Positions 1 to 9,201 of a stretch of DNA of 53,618 nt are shown here, piece after piece (position 1 is the stretch's first letter; each line of letters begins with the position of its first letter). The translations under genes were made by a program, and so were the position numbers. The notes below the pieces were generated by a model. The model searched no databases. It saw only the letters and a list, made by a program, of their open reading frames with translations, and was not told where the DNA came from. Source of the stretch: Clostridia bacterium (GTDB lineage: Bacteria; Bacillota; Clostridia; Oscillospirales; CAG-272); NCBI GenBank assembly GCA_017467815.1, contig JAFUKI010000003.1, positions 1-53,618 of the forward strand, given 5' to 3'.

Positions 1-43
1 CAAGCATATATTTTTGCTGTGTGCCTTTTGAACGATCCATCAT
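1..43 (-). CDS. 5' end of a divergent gene, product unknown (partial)
   Basis: The complement reads ATG ATG GAT CGT and stays open to the window edge, giving MMDRSKGTQQKYML. A GAGGG ribosome binding site lies 7 bases upstream (about 48-56), and an extended -10 (TGg TATAAT, complement of 79-88) lies further upstream. Fourteen residues are too few to assign a family. The reading rests on the start-site context rather than homology. Confidence 0.5.
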   Translation of the reverse strand, partial: MMDRSKGTQQKYML

Positions 44-78
44 GTCGTAACCCTCGCAGTCCGGTTTTTGTTGGTTTT

Positions 79-88
79 ATTATACCAT
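79..88 (-). promoter_or_regulatory. Extended -10 promoter of the left-edge gene
   Basis: The complement reads TGg TATAAT with no good -35 at the usual distance, which suits an extended -10 promoter. It lies about 35 bases upstream of the partial gene at the left edge. The rest of 89-216 shows no gene or clear structure. Confidence 0.45.
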
Positions 89-216
89 AAAGACATGAAC
101 TGACGATGAATAGCAACATGGGACTTTGTCAACAGGACCGATTGGATCACCCCTTTCATCATACCCTCACCCCAATCCACACATCAGCATAAACCCGGTT
201 ATTCCTCCAAAAAATA

Positions 217-245
217 TTGACACAATATGTCGACTATGCTATAAT
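217..245 (+). promoter_or_regulatory. Consensus promoter upstream of the HTH-like/kinase-NACHT cluster
   Basis: TTGACA (217-222), a 17-base spacer and TATAAT (240-245), with TGC just before the -10 (extended -10). This is a full match to the housekeeping sigma consensus and lies 45 bases upstream of the first gene. Confidence 0.85.
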
Positions 246-289
246 TTATTATGAATAATTATAACAAAAATCACGATGGAGATGAATAA

Positions 290-1522
290 ATGAAACAAAT
301 ACCGGAAATGACCGAATTGTCCCAGGATATGTTTCTCAGAGCAATGGATGATCATCTGCAGCTGCAGGAAGCAGTGGATCTGCTGAAATCGGAAGCGTCT
401 GTCCGCAGAGTGCGGGATACATTGGCTTACTTTGCAAAGATACCGGTCGGGCAGATTGATGAATTGAAATCCTTTCTGACAGGGAAACTCTGTGAGTGCG
501 TGACCGATGCGAAACCGGACTCCATCCGCCGGAAAGTGCAGATGTGGATGAAAGATGATGCTTTGTCCATCAACAAGCAAGGCGCAATACAGATTGCATT
601 CGCCCTGCATCTGAATCTGGCGGAAGCCGATATTCTGCTGAAAAGACTTTGCGAGGAAGGCTTCCACTGGCGCGATCCGGAAGAAATTGTGTATATCTAT
701 GGATTGATGCACGGTCTTAGCTATGGAGAGACTGTGGCTGTATACAATGAGATGAACGAGAAAAAACTTCTGGAATGTTCCGATAAAGCAGAAGGAATGG
801 CGTATACGGATCAGGTCAAAAACCGGGTCTCCAAGCTGACGTCTGTTGAAGAACTGGAAGAGTATCTTCGGAAAGCAGCCGGAGAACTGGGGAAGTTCCA
901 CAACACAGCCTACAGCCTGTTTATGGACTTTCTCGAACTTCTCGGTATGCCGGAGATGGACTATGACACGGTATTCAGAAAAGATACCCATAAAGATTAT
1001 GATGAAAAATCGCTGGTAGATATCAAGAAATACGCTTCACGGGATATTATGGATATCTACCTGTATCGCCGTTTCATCCCGGTCTCCCAGAGAAAATCGA
1101 AAGAAGATCCTGAGTCGGAAAAAGTGGTTTATTCTGCCATGCAGCGGAATGTGCGGCAGAATTGGCCGGATGAAGTTACATTATCCAAAATGATCCACCG
1201 GGAAACGGACGTGACACGAAAAGTACTGATCCTTCTGTTCCTGGCAACGGACGGCGGCGAGTCTTCTTATGCCGATGATTATCTGGATGAACGTACACCG
1301 GAAGAACTTTTCATGGATGTTTATGAACGTCTGAATATGATGCTCAGTGACTGCGGTTTTGCAGGACTGGATCCGAGAATACAGTTCGACTGGATGATAC
1401 TGTACTGCATCTGTGTGGACGACAGCATATTTATTGACGGAAAGATCCAGCATTTTCTGGCAGAAGTATTCCCGTCCACGGGTGCTGTGCCGGATATGGC
1501 TTATTCCGACACGGATGAATGA
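290..1522 (+). CDS. Hypothetical helical protein, possible XRE-like DNA-binding region; partner of kinase-NACHT gene
   Basis: A 410-residue soluble protein that I cannot assign to a named family. It is predicted almost entirely helical, with no signal peptide or membrane segment. Residues about 80-140 (around KVQMWMKDD, then IAFALHLNLAEADILLKRL) have the spacing of a lambda-repressor/XRE-type helical domain, so DNA binding is possible but inferred. The start is set by a GGAGATG site 6 bases upstream. The gene lies 95 bases before the kinase-NACHT gene on the same strand, under a consensus promoter, so the two probably act together. It could be a transcriptional output or a kinase substrate. 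No frameshift or other damage is seen. Confidence 0.6.
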   Translation: MKQIPEMTELSQDMFLRAMDDHLQLQEAVDLLKSEASVRRVRDTLAYFAKIPVGQIDELKSFLTGKLCECVTDAKPDSIRRKVQMWMKDDALSINKQGAIQIAFALHLNLAEADILLKRLCEEGFHWRDPEEIVYIYGLMHGLSYGETVAVYNEMNEKKLLECSDKAEGMAYTDQVKNRVSKLTSVEELEEYLRKAAGELGKFHNTAYSLFMDFLELLGMPEMDYDTVFRKDTHKDYDEKSLVDIKKYASRDIMDIYLYRRFIPVSQRKSKEDPESEKVVYSAMQRNVRQNWPDEVTLSKMIHRETDVTRKVLILLFLATDGGESSYADDYLDERTPEELFMDVYERLNMMLSDCGFAGLDPRIQFDWMILYCICVDDSIFIDGKIQHFLAEVFPSTGAVPDMAYSDTDE

Positions 1523-1563
1523 ACACCTTGCGGAAACGATTTATAAACGAATCATCCCGGTAA

Positions 1564-1572
1564 TGCTATAAT
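1564..1572 (+). promoter_or_regulatory. Extended -10 promoter of the kinase-NACHT gene
   Basis: TGC TATAAT, with TATAAT at 1567-1572 and no good -35. It sits in the 95-base gap before the kinase-NACHT gene and repeats the ATGCTATAAT core seen upstream of the first gene. The kinase can therefore probably be transcribed apart from its upstream partner. Confidence 0.55.
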
Positions 1573-1617
1573 GTTGTTACAGGATGATCCAAAATTGTTT
1601 TTGAACGAGGTGTAGTA

Positions 1618-4539
1618 ATGGATGCTCGAAAAGAACTTGTTTCCGGAAGTATTCTGGATTTTCCGGGAATGTATTGTACTGTTGAAAAGGAAATCGGCAG
1701 AGGTTCCAACGCCATTGTGTATCAGGGATCCTATCCCGATTTGCTGAACCGGGACGAAAAACATATTGTACTGATCAAAGAATTGTTCCCGTTCCACCCG
1801 AAAGCGGCAATTTACCGTAATGAACTGGATGAGATTGTCTGCGCGCCGGAAGGGGAAGCGGTTTACAGCGTACATCGCCAGAGCTTTGAATATGGCAATA
1901 AAATTCATCTGAAAATGCTTGCGAAACATCCGGAACTGACGGGTGCGAACATCAATACGTTTTCATGTAACCAGACCAACTATTCCGTACTGGGCTATAC
2001 CGGCGGACGCAGTCTGGAAGCAGAACTGGCAGGAGCAGCGGGAGATCTCAAACAGCTTACCGTCCGGATGCTTGGTTTGCTGGATTCTCTGGAGGCTTTT
2101 CATGAAAGCGGATTTCTGCATCTGGACATTGCCCCGGACAATATTCTGCTGATCGGGCAGGGAACCAAAGAACGTGTCATGCTGATCGACTACAACAGTG
2201 TATATGACATGAATCAGAGCCAGCAGGACACAGCGCCGTATTACAGCATCAAACAAGGATATACTGCGCCGGAAATCCGTTCCGGTAAACTGCAAGCCAT
2301 CTGTCCTGCGTCGGATATTTATTCTGCTGCCGCTGTGTTTTACCGATGTTTAAGCGGAGCTCCCCTTACGTCTTTCCAAATGATCCGTCCTACACCGCCC
2401 GATGTTGCCGGCTGCAGATGCCTGGAGGATATGCCGGATACGGTTGTCAGTATGGTAAAACAGATTCTGTACACCGGTCTGCAGAATCTTCCCCACAGAA
2501 GATATCAGAATACCGAGGATATGCGTAAGGCTTTCCGGGAATTACTGGATCGTATTGAAGGGGTGGGCATTACCCACTGGGCATTGTGGGAAGCCGGCAA
2601 GAAAACAGTACAGAATATCATACACAATAATCCGTCCTTCTCCTACTTAACGGATACGGATTCTCTGTTTCCCGCCAATGTGCGCATAGCCGAGGGGGAA
2701 AGCGCAGGGATGGATGAATATATGGGAGAGATGCTGAAAGAAAGCGGCTCGCATACGATACTGGTTGCCCCAGGCGGTATGGGGAAAACAACGGCACTGC
2801 TTCGTACCATGACGGAACAGTCATCCCGGTATTCTCCCACCAGACCGGCAATAGCCTATGTGTCTCTGTACGGCTGGCAGGAAGGCGGTACAACCTATAT
2901 TCGTAACAGGATTCTGGAAAATCTGCATTTTACCGAGGAAACCGCCAGTTTTGACAGTGCGCGGCAGATGCTGCATCATGTGATGAATACACCGCTGCAG
3001 ACAAAGGAAGGGAAAATGCCGTCCCTGCTGCTGTTTCTGGACGGATTCAATGAAGCAAGCGGTTCTACACAGGCTTTGACAGATGAAATATTGTCCCTTG
3101 CGTCCTTGGAGGGGGTACGGCTGTTTTTGACAAACCGAACCGAAATGCCCCACCTGCCGTTCAGACATATTTCTCTGATGCCGCTTTCCGAAGAAAATGT
3201 TTCCGATATTTTGTATGCCCATAAACTGCTGATGCCGGAATCCGAAGCGGTGCGGGCATTGCTGCAGACGCCGCTGATGCTTTCAATCTTTATCCGGTCT
3301 GCGGAAGCGGAACAAAAGCAGATCATGGCTGCAACACAGGAAGAATTGCTGGATGCCTATTTCCATTCTCTCCGTCACAAGGCATTTTCGGATCTTCCGG
3401 AAGATGCGGAGGAGAGATGGCAGATCGATGCGGCACTTGATTTTGTGCTCCCTTCGATTGCCGGGAGAATGGCGAAGAAAAACGGCGCCGTCAGGGATGC
3501 AGAACTGCTGAACACTGTTGCTTACTGCTATAAGCTGTTTTCCAAGCCGCTGCTGAGACGGGCATTTCCCCAGTGGATCGGCCATTCCAAAGCGATCCGC
3601 GGAGATTCCCAAACGGCTGAAGAATGGTATGGACTGATTGTTCATGATATATTGTGGAAACGGTTGGGTCTTCTTGTCCGGAACGATCGGGACGAGTATC
3701 AGATCATCCACCAGATCATCGGTGAATATCTGGCTGAAAAAGACCGGATAAACAACAGGCAGATCTGGCGTAAGCAGCGGATAAAACTCGGAATACTGGC
3801 AGCAGTGCTGGCGGTTTTGCTGGCAGGCGGAATGGTGTTTTACACAGAAGTGATCGCGCCGCCCCAATATCAGGAAATGCTGGCAGACCGTGTCATGTCC
3901 TACGGAATGTCTGCGTATCAGGCATATGACGATCAGTATACGCAGCTTGCAGACCTGATAGAATGTGCCCGGACCGCACCGGAGAACTATGCCGAACAGC
4001 TGAACTGGTATACAAACTCCGTTTACCGGAAATATCCGGATACGGATACGGTTTTTCTCACCCTTGAAACAATGCTTGCGGATGGGGAAGTTATGCCCTG
4101 GTCCGGTGATCCTCTGGAGACAGAGTCGTACAAAGAATTCATCAGCCGCGCAAACCGGTACGGAAATGAATACGAGCGATTGGTTGCCGCATTGAACTAT
4201 GTGATGGAGGATGAAAAAGCGTATGGACGTTTCGGGGAAAAATACATTGCGTGTTTTTCGGAACTGCTGGATACAGATGCCGAAATTATTGCGCTGCTGT
4301 TTCAGGTTTCCTGCCGGTCTCATTTGCTGGAACGGTACGATGATGGGACTGTAGAAGCAAAGACATATAAAGATACCATGAAATCCCATGAAAAACTCAA
4401 CAGGTATTTCATTGAGGACGCATCGGCGAAGGAGCTGACTGCACGGCTGTATGAAGTATTGTATCATACACGTGATGAACTGCTTGCTGAAATAACCGCA
4501 ACCGGGATCTTCAGTATGATGGAAAGAGCCGCGGACTGA
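1618..4539 (+). CDS. Protein kinase - NACHT-like NTPase fusion with one membrane span
   Basis: A 973-residue multidomain protein. Residues about 20-315 are a Hanks-type Ser/Thr kinase: glycine loop IGRGSNAIV (26-34), lysine in VLIKE (K54), catalytic loop HLDIAPDN (D170, N175) and metal motif D191-Y-N in place of DFG. Residues about 375-700 form a P-loop NTPase of STAND/NACHT type: Walker A GGMGKTT (386-392) and Walker B LLLFLDGFNE (D475, E479). A hydrophobic span at about 724-746 follows a basic stretch, which puts kinase and NTPase inside and the last ~225 helical residues outside. The start has GAGGTG 5-6 bases upstream. The next gene is a lipoprotein 39 bases on. Bacterial NACHT proteins often act in antiphage immunity, but kinase, NACHT and span in one chain is unusual. 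The biological role is not known. Confidence 0.8.
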   Translation: MDARKELVSGSILDFPGMYCTVEKEIGRGSNAIVYQGSYPDLLNRDEKHIVLIKELFPFHPKAAIYRNELDEIVCAPEGEAVYSVHRQSFEYGNKIHLKMLAKHPELTGANINTFSCNQTNYSVLGYTGGRSLEAELAGAAGDLKQLTVRMLGLLDSLEAFHESGFLHLDIAPDNILLIGQGTKERVMLIDYNSVYDMNQSQQDTAPYYSIKQGYTAPEIRSGKLQAICPASDIYSAAAVFYRCLSGAPLTSFQMIRPTPPDVAGCRCLEDMPDTVVSMVKQILYTGLQNLPHRRYQNTEDMRKAFRELLDRIEGVGITHWALWEAGKKTVQNIIHNNPSFSYLTDTDSLFPANVRIAEGESAGMDEYMGEMLKESGSHTILVAPGGMGKTTALLRTMTEQSSRYSPTRPAIAYVSLYGWQEGGTTYIRNRILENLHFTEETASFDSARQMLHHVMNTPLQTKEGKMPSLLLFLDGFNEASGSTQALTDEILSLASLEGVRLFLTNRTEMPHLPFRHISLMPLSEENVSDILYAHKLLMPESEAVRALLQTPLMLSIFIRSAEAEQKQIMAATQEELLDAYFHSLRHKAFSDLPEDAEERWQIDAALDFVLPSIAGRMAKKNGAVRDAELLNTVAYCYKLFSKPLLRRAFPQWIGHSKAIRGDSQTAEEWYGLIVHDILWKRLGLLVRNDRDEYQIIHQIIGEYLAEKDRINNRQIWRKQRIKLGILAAVLAVLLAGGMVFYTEVIAPPQYQEMLADRVMSYGMSAYQAYDDQYTQLADLIECARTAPENYAEQLNWYTNSVYRKYPDTDTVFLTLETMLADGEVMPWSGDPLETESYKEFISRANRYGNEYERLVAALNYVMEDEKAYGRFGEKYIACFSELLDTDAEIIALLFQVSCRSHLLERYDDGTVEAKTYKDTMKSHEKLNRYFIEDASAKELTARLYEVLYHTRDELLAEITATGIFSMMERAAD

Positions 4540-4578
4540 GTTTGCGGCGATTTGGGACGATAGAAATGGAGTACGGTA

Positions 4579-5802
4579 ATGAAAATCAAAAAAGCAGTAT
4601 TGGCGGTGCTGAGTCTTCTGCTCTGCGCATCGTGCGGTGAAATAACAGAGGACAATGCCGGAGATACTACGGAAACCGACAATATCATACAGGTCGAAAC
4701 CACAGAGAAAACAGAAAAAATCGAAGAACTGACCGAAACGGTTCTGTCGGACTGGTTCGATTATCTGTATGCAAGTGATTATCTGTACGGGGATATGCTG
4801 TGGGCTGTTTCCTATACAGAGCAGTTTTTCGAGAACCCTACATGGGAAAATCTGCAGATGGCAAGGGTTGCCGCAGTTACAGCGGAAAAATACATCACTG
4901 TCCGGAATATGCCGGAAGCTGCCATGACCGCGGAAGACTATATTCTGATGCTCCAGGCAGGTTATGATGTGTCAGCCGTAGAGACGGAAGCCTTGTCCTA
5001 TGAGGTCAACAAGACGATTGCACTGAACGACTGTTATCTGATCCGACAGGGACTTTCGTCGGAAATTTTCTGGAAAATATCCTATGAGGATTTCCGGAAA
5101 TCGGTAGAACTGATGCGTGAGACCTACGAGAAGAATCTGCAATACCTGAACACTGCTACAGAACATCTGCTGCTCACGCTGAACGACGATGCATGGTCAG
5201 AAAAATTCCATACGTTTGTTGCGGAAAACTGCCCGACATTGCCCGGATACAAAACCGAAATTCCTGCTGAAATTGACGCAGTTTACGCAGAAGCGGACAG
5301 AATTTTGGATGAGATCGAAGCAGCCAACGGCAGAAAGACGGAGCATATCGGTGAACTGCAGGCAACGATATACCGGATGGAAGATATCATAGCCGGCGGA
5401 GATCTGTCCGAACTGCAGAACAACGCCATGGAATTTGCAGGTATGCCTATATCCCTGCCGTTCTCCGGATGGAACATGGCTGCGGGTACGGAGTATTTCT
5501 ACTACGTTTTGGAGGATGGTTCCAACCACTATCCGGTGGAGCAGGAAGAACTTACCGGGAAACCCGACGGATGGCTGTTTGAATATCCTCTGGTTCCCAA
5601 AGAGGACCTGATTGCCTATCAGACACTGCTTTCCGACTGCGGATTGGAACCTTCCGATATTAAAGATACGGAAGATGAATACAAGCTGACCTATTTTTTA
5701 GGTGACGTGGCATTTATGCTGACCTGGGATACGGAAAAAGTAACGTTCTTTGCGCCGGAAGGGAATATTGATTTTAATCCTGTATGGTATCTGTTGAGAT
5801 AA
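4579..5802 (+). CDS. Lipoprotein of unknown function, partner of kinase-NACHT protein
   Basis: A 407-residue predicted lipoprotein: lysines, a hydrophobic run, then LCASC with the lipidated cysteine at residue 19, followed by an acidic, threonine-rich linker to about residue 50. The rest is mostly helical up to about 270, with a mixed C-terminal part. No known family is recognised. GGAG lies 7 bases before the ATG. It starts 39 bases after the kinase-NACHT gene with no terminator between, so it is probably co-transcribed. Being on the outer membrane face, it could contact the outside domain of that protein; this is inferred from position only. A strong terminator follows. Confidence 0.7.
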   Translation: MKIKKAVLAVLSLLLCASCGEITEDNAGDTTETDNIIQVETTEKTEKIEELTETVLSDWFDYLYASDYLYGDMLWAVSYTEQFFENPTWENLQMARVAAVTAEKYITVRNMPEAAMTAEDYILMLQAGYDVSAVETEALSYEVNKTIALNDCYLIRQGLSSEIFWKISYEDFRKSVELMRETYEKNLQYLNTATEHLLLTLNDDAWSEKFHTFVAENCPTLPGYKTEIPAEIDAVYAEADRILDEIEAANGRKTEHIGELQATIYRMEDIIAGGDLSELQNNAMEFAGMPISLPFSGWNMAAGTEYFYYVLEDGSNHYPVEQEELTGKPDGWLFEYPLVPKEDLIAYQTLLSDCGLEPSDIKDTEDEYKLTYFLGDVAFMLTWDTEKVTFFAPEGNIDFNPVWYLLR

Positions 5803-5850
5803 ACCACAGGGGATTACAAAAAGTGCAATGGAATAAGCATATCTGAATAC

Positions 5851-5890
5851 AAAAAATCCGCCGATATTTTCAAAAATGGGCGGATTTTTT
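5851..5890. terminator. Bidirectional terminator between convergent genes
   Basis: A 12-base perfect inverted repeat (5851-5862 with 5879-5890) with a GGCGGA core and A/T tracts on both sides. It can end transcription of the lipoprotein gene (+) and of the YhhN operon (-). Confidence 0.9.
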
Positions 5891-5918
5891 GTTTTATTGG
5901 GTACAATGAACCGATTGA

Positions 5919-6605
5919 TTAGTCCGGTGTTCTTCTGCTTTTGATGCACATTCCAAACGCCAGTAAGCACAGCGCAGGATAATACGTTCCCATACAAGCC
6001 TCGTTGGTCCAGTCCCATAAACCGATAAACCAGTCAAACACAAGCATAAGATCCGAAAAGAAGAACAGAGTACTCGCCGCAGCAATCGTTCCGTTCAGGA
6101 GGCTTTTCTCTTTCAGAAAATTTCCGATTGCCTTACCCAGCATCAGGGAAATGATCATGCCGTAAACGATACAAACAATCTTGAATACGGGAACTTCAAA
6201 GGTAAGCAGAGGGCAGAACAGCAGAAACATCAGCGCGCCGAAGAACAGAATGCCGCTGACCAGCAGATCAAGCCGGCTTATTTTCCGCAGAAAACAGTAG
6301 GCAGCCACAAAACAAATATGTCCCAGCGCAAAGGTGGCGGCACCGATGATAAAATCGTGATTGATCAGCACATCCCCCAGCATGGCAAGAACCAGCCCCA
6401 GCGCAGTGCCGATATAAAACCGCATATTACTCTGCCGGGTCGCAGCTGCATAGAGCAGATTGATGATGCCAAGTAAGGCAAATCCGCCGCTGCAGATACA
6501 TTTCAGCGTGAAATCAAACCCGTTTTTTTGGTAAAAATAATTCAGAATAAATATGACGGCAATCAAAAGGATATTGACGGAAAGCAGTATCTTATGTTTT
6601 TTCAT
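5919..6605 (-). CDS. YhhN/TMEM86 family lysoplasmalogenase-like membrane protein
   Basis: An integral membrane protein of 228 residues with about eight hydrophobic spans. The family motifs LAMLGDVLI, FALGHICFV and FFFSDLML carry the conserved Asp and His residues of YhhN/TMEM86 proteins. Characterised members (human TMEM86B, Legionella YhhN) cleave the vinyl-ether bond of lysoplasmalogens, releasing a fatty aldehyde. The ATG at 6605 is chosen because GAGGTG directly precedes it; a GTG at 6611 would overlap that site. It is the last gene of an operon with fatty-aldehyde-type and alcohol dehydrogenases, 2 bases after the previous stop, which fits a role in producing an aldehyde. The specific substrate is inferred. 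Confidence 0.8.
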   Translation of the reverse strand: MKKHKILLSVNILLIAVIFILNYFYQKNGFDFTLKCICSGGFALLGIINLLYAAATRQSNMRFYIGTALGLVLAMLGDVLINHDFIIGAATFALGHICFVAAYCFLRKISRLDLLVSGILFFGALMFLLFCPLLTFEVPVFKIVCIVYGMIISLMLGKAIGNFLKEKSLLNGTIAAASTLFFFSDLMLVFDWFIGLWDWTNEACMGTYYPALCLLAFGMCIKSRRTPD

Positions 6606-6607
6606 AC

Positions 6608-7990
6608 TCACCTCAGAAAAATATGCAGGAGTGTTTCGTACAGCTTGCTTCTGTAAGGCTGGTACCGCATGGGCAGATCCATCCAGGTCTTTTTGTCTAC
6701 AATGGATTTGTAATGGGAAAAAGCATCGAAACCGTCCCTGCCGTGATAGGAACCCATGCCGCTTTCACCGACACCGCCGAAGCCCATTTCGCTTGTGGCA
6801 AGGTGAATGACAACGTCGTTAATACACCCGCCGCCGTAGCTGAGTTCTGTGGTAACGCGCCGGATATGCTGTTTGTCCCCGGAGAAAATATACAATGCCA
6901 GAGGTTTATCCTTGTCTTTCAGTACATCCACAACGGCGTCAAAATCATCGAAAGTAAGAATCGGCATAATGGGTCCGAAAATTTCTTCACCCATCACCGC
7001 ATCGTCAAAAGTGACATTATCCATTACGGTAGGCGCGATCCGGCAGGCTTCTCTGTCGGTCTCACCGCCGCAGACCACTTTATCCTTGTCGATCAGACCG
7101 CAGAGACGATCAAAATGCTTTTCATTGATGATCTTCCCGTAATCCCTGTTGTCCAGCGGATTTTCGCCGTACTGTATCCGGATCTGCCGGATCACTTCAG
7201 CCACAAACGCATCTTTTACGCTTTTCTCGCAAAGAATGTAGTCGGGTGCAACACAGGTCTGACCGCAGTTGAGATATTTTCCGAATACGATTCTCCTGGC
7301 GGCTAACCGGATGTTGGCACTGGCATCCACAATGCAGGGACTCTTTCCGCCCAGCTCCAGTACGGCAGGGGTCAGATGTTCTGCGGTATGACGGAGAACT
7401 TCCTTGCCGACCGCCTGGCTGCCGGTGAAGAATACAAAGTCAAATTTCTGGTCCAGAAGGGCGGTATTTTCCGCTCTGCCGCCGGTTACTACAGCCACAT
7501 ATTCGGGCGCAAAACATTCGCCGATGATTTTTTCAATGATCTTGCCGGTTGCCGGAGAATAGGCGCTGGGTTTCACAATGGCGGTGTTTCCTGCGGCAAT
7601 GGCATCTGCCAACGGATCGATCGTCAGAAGGAAGGGATAGTTCCAGGGACTCATGATCAGAGTGTTTCCATAGGGGACAGGCTGTTTGAAACTGTGGGAC
7701 GCAAACTGTGCGAGAGGGGTGTATACGGTTCTTCGCCGGGCGAATTTTTTGGTATGTCGGATCATATAGGAAATCTCGGACAGTACAAGACCGCTTTCGC
7801 ACATGAATCCTTCGTAATGGCTTTTGCCGAGATCAGCGGTCAGGGCATCGTTCACTTCGGTTTCGTATTTTTTTACGGCGGCATACAGCTTTTTCAACTG
7901 TTCCACACGGAATTTCACGGGAATGGTCGCGCCGCTTTTGTAATATTCTCTCTGCCGGGAAAGCAGATTCTGTATTTCCATACTTGTCAT
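6608..7990 (-). CDS. Aldehyde dehydrogenase, ALDH3/fatty aldehyde type
   Basis: Oxidises aldehydes to carboxylic acids with NAD(P)+. The 460 residues are the full family length and match the short ALDH3 class. Catalytic residues are visible: N117 in SPWNYPF, E212 in LELGGKSP, and C246 in NCGQTCVAPDYIL, a motif typical of fatty aldehyde dehydrogenases. The C-terminal GMGSYHGRDGFDAFSH is also typical of this class. The ATG overlaps the upstream stop (ATGA at 7987-7990), with GGAAGA just before it. Between an alcohol dehydrogenase and a YhhN gene, its likely substrate is a long-chain aldehyde; that is inferred. Confidence 0.93.
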   Translation of the reverse strand: MTSMEIQNLLSRQREYYKSGATIPVKFRVEQLKKLYAAVKKYETEVNDALTADLGKSHYEGFMCESGLVLSEISYMIRHTKKFARRRTVYTPLAQFASHSFKQPVPYGNTLIMSPWNYPFLLTIDPLADAIAAGNTAIVKPSAYSPATGKIIEKIIGECFAPEYVAVVTGGRAENTALLDQKFDFVFFTGSQAVGKEVLRHTAEHLTPAVLELGGKSPCIVDASANIRLAARRIVFGKYLNCGQTCVAPDYILCEKSVKDAFVAEVIRQIRIQYGENPLDNRDYGKIINEKHFDRLCGLIDKDKVVCGGETDREACRIAPTVMDNVTFDDAVMGEEIFGPIMPILTFDDFDAVVDVLKDKDKPLALYIFSGDKQHIRRVTTELSYGGGCINDVVIHLATSEMGFGGVGESGMGSYHGRDGFDAFSHYKSIVDKKTWMDLPMRYQPYRSKLYETLLHIFLR

Positions 7991-9201
7991 TCTTCCATGC
8001 TCCGATCTGCAATCTGATAATAGAATTTTTCCAGTTCTGCCCGGGTCATCAGCTTCGGTACGGGATAGAGGGGATTGGCTTCCTTGCAGGCGTGCTTTGC
8101 CATGACGGGAATATCCTCTTTCACGATCCCTTTGATCTTATCGGGAATTCCCATCTCCCCATTCAGCTTACGGATGGCTTCAATGAACTTTCCAGCACCG
8201 GCTTCATGGGAATCTTCCGCGGAACAAACCCCGGCTGCAGCACCCAGGGTATGTAACTTCCGATACGCACTTTCCCCATAGGCTTCCAGTACATAGGGCA
8301 TGATCACCGCATTGGCAAGACCGTGGGGTGTTCCGTACTGTCCGCCCAGAGAATGGGCAACGGCGTGGATGTATCCCACATAGGATTTGGAAAAAGCAAC
8401 ACCGGCTTTATAGGCAGCGTGAAGCATATTTTCTCTGGCTGCACGATTCCTGCCGTCCTTGTATGCTGTTTCTACGTTTTCAAACACCAGTTTTACGGCA
8501 TCCACAGCAAGCCGGCGTGTTTCTTTGGTGGTGGAACGGCCGATATAGGCTTCCACCGCATGGGTAAGAGCATCCATACCGGTTGTGGCAGTAAGATGGG
8601 GCGGCAGGGAATAAGTCAGCGCCGCATCCAGGACTGCATAATGGGGGATCAGGGGGAAGCTCATCAGTGCATATTTGTGATGTTTTTCGCTGTCCGTTAT
8701 GATTGCCGCCAGGGTAACTTCGCTTCCCGTACCCGCAGTGGTGGGAATGGCGATCAGGGTGGGCAGACGGCGGAGTACACGAAGGATCCCTTTCATCTGA
8801 TCCAGTGTCTTTTTCGGATATGCCACTCTTGCGCCCACAGCCTTTGCACAGTCCATGGAAGAACCGCCGCCAATGGCAATCAGCGCATCGCAGGTATGTC
8901 TGTGATACAGCGCAAGGGCTTCTTCCACATTATTCACCGTCGGATTGGGCTGGGTGGCATCATAGACAGCATAGGAGACCCCGCTTTCCTGCAATACCTT
9001 TTCAAGAGGTGCGATCAGACCGTTGGTTACAATACCCTTGTCGGTAACGATCAGAACCGAGCGGATGTGTTCTTTGGCAAATACATCTCCCAGACCGGCG
9101 CAGGAATGGATAATTTCCGGTTCACGGTAGGGAAGAACGGGCAGTGCCAGACGGAATGCTGTCTGGAATATACGGCAATATGCCTTTGATACAATATTCA
9201 T
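7987..9201 (-). CDS. Iron-containing alcohol dehydrogenase
   Basis: A group III alcohol dehydrogenase that interconverts aldehydes and alcohols with NAD(P)H. The 404 residues include the dinucleotide motif GGGSSMDCAKA (111-121), IPTTAGTGSE, and the metal ligands D210, H214, H279 and H293 (in GMDALTHAVEA and HAVAHSLGGQYGTPHG). It overlaps the MarR gene upstream and the aldehyde dehydrogenase downstream by ATGA, so the three are translationally coupled. AGGAGGG lies in the end of the MarR gene. The substrate is not shown by the sequence; context suggests fatty aldehydes. Confidence 0.95.
   Translation of the reverse strand: MNIVSKAYCRIFQTAFRLALPVLPYREPEIIHSCAGLGDVFAKEHIRSVLIVTDKGIVTNGLIAPLEKVLQESGVSYAVYDATQPNPTVNNVEEALALYHRHTCDALIAIGGGSSMDCAKAVGARVAYPKKTLDQMKGILRVLRRLPTLIAIPTTAGTGSEVTLAAIITDSEKHHKYALMSFPLIPHYAVLDAALTYSLPPHLTATTGMDALTHAVEAYIGRSTTKETRRLAVDAVKLVFENVETAYKDGRNRAARENMLHAAYKAGVAFSKSYVGYIHAVAHSLGGQYGTPHGLANAVIMPYVLEAYGESAYRKLHTLGAAAGVCSAEDSHEAGAGKFIEAIRKLNGEMGIPDKIKGIVKEDIPVMAKHACKEANPLYPVPKLMTRAELEKFYYQIADRSMEE

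Noticed and set aside
290..5802. Considered calling the first cluster a confirmed antiphage island
   Set aside because: No integrase, toxin, nuclease or other defence gene lies nearby. The NACHT-like domain alone does not prove immunity, so it is kept as a hypothesis.
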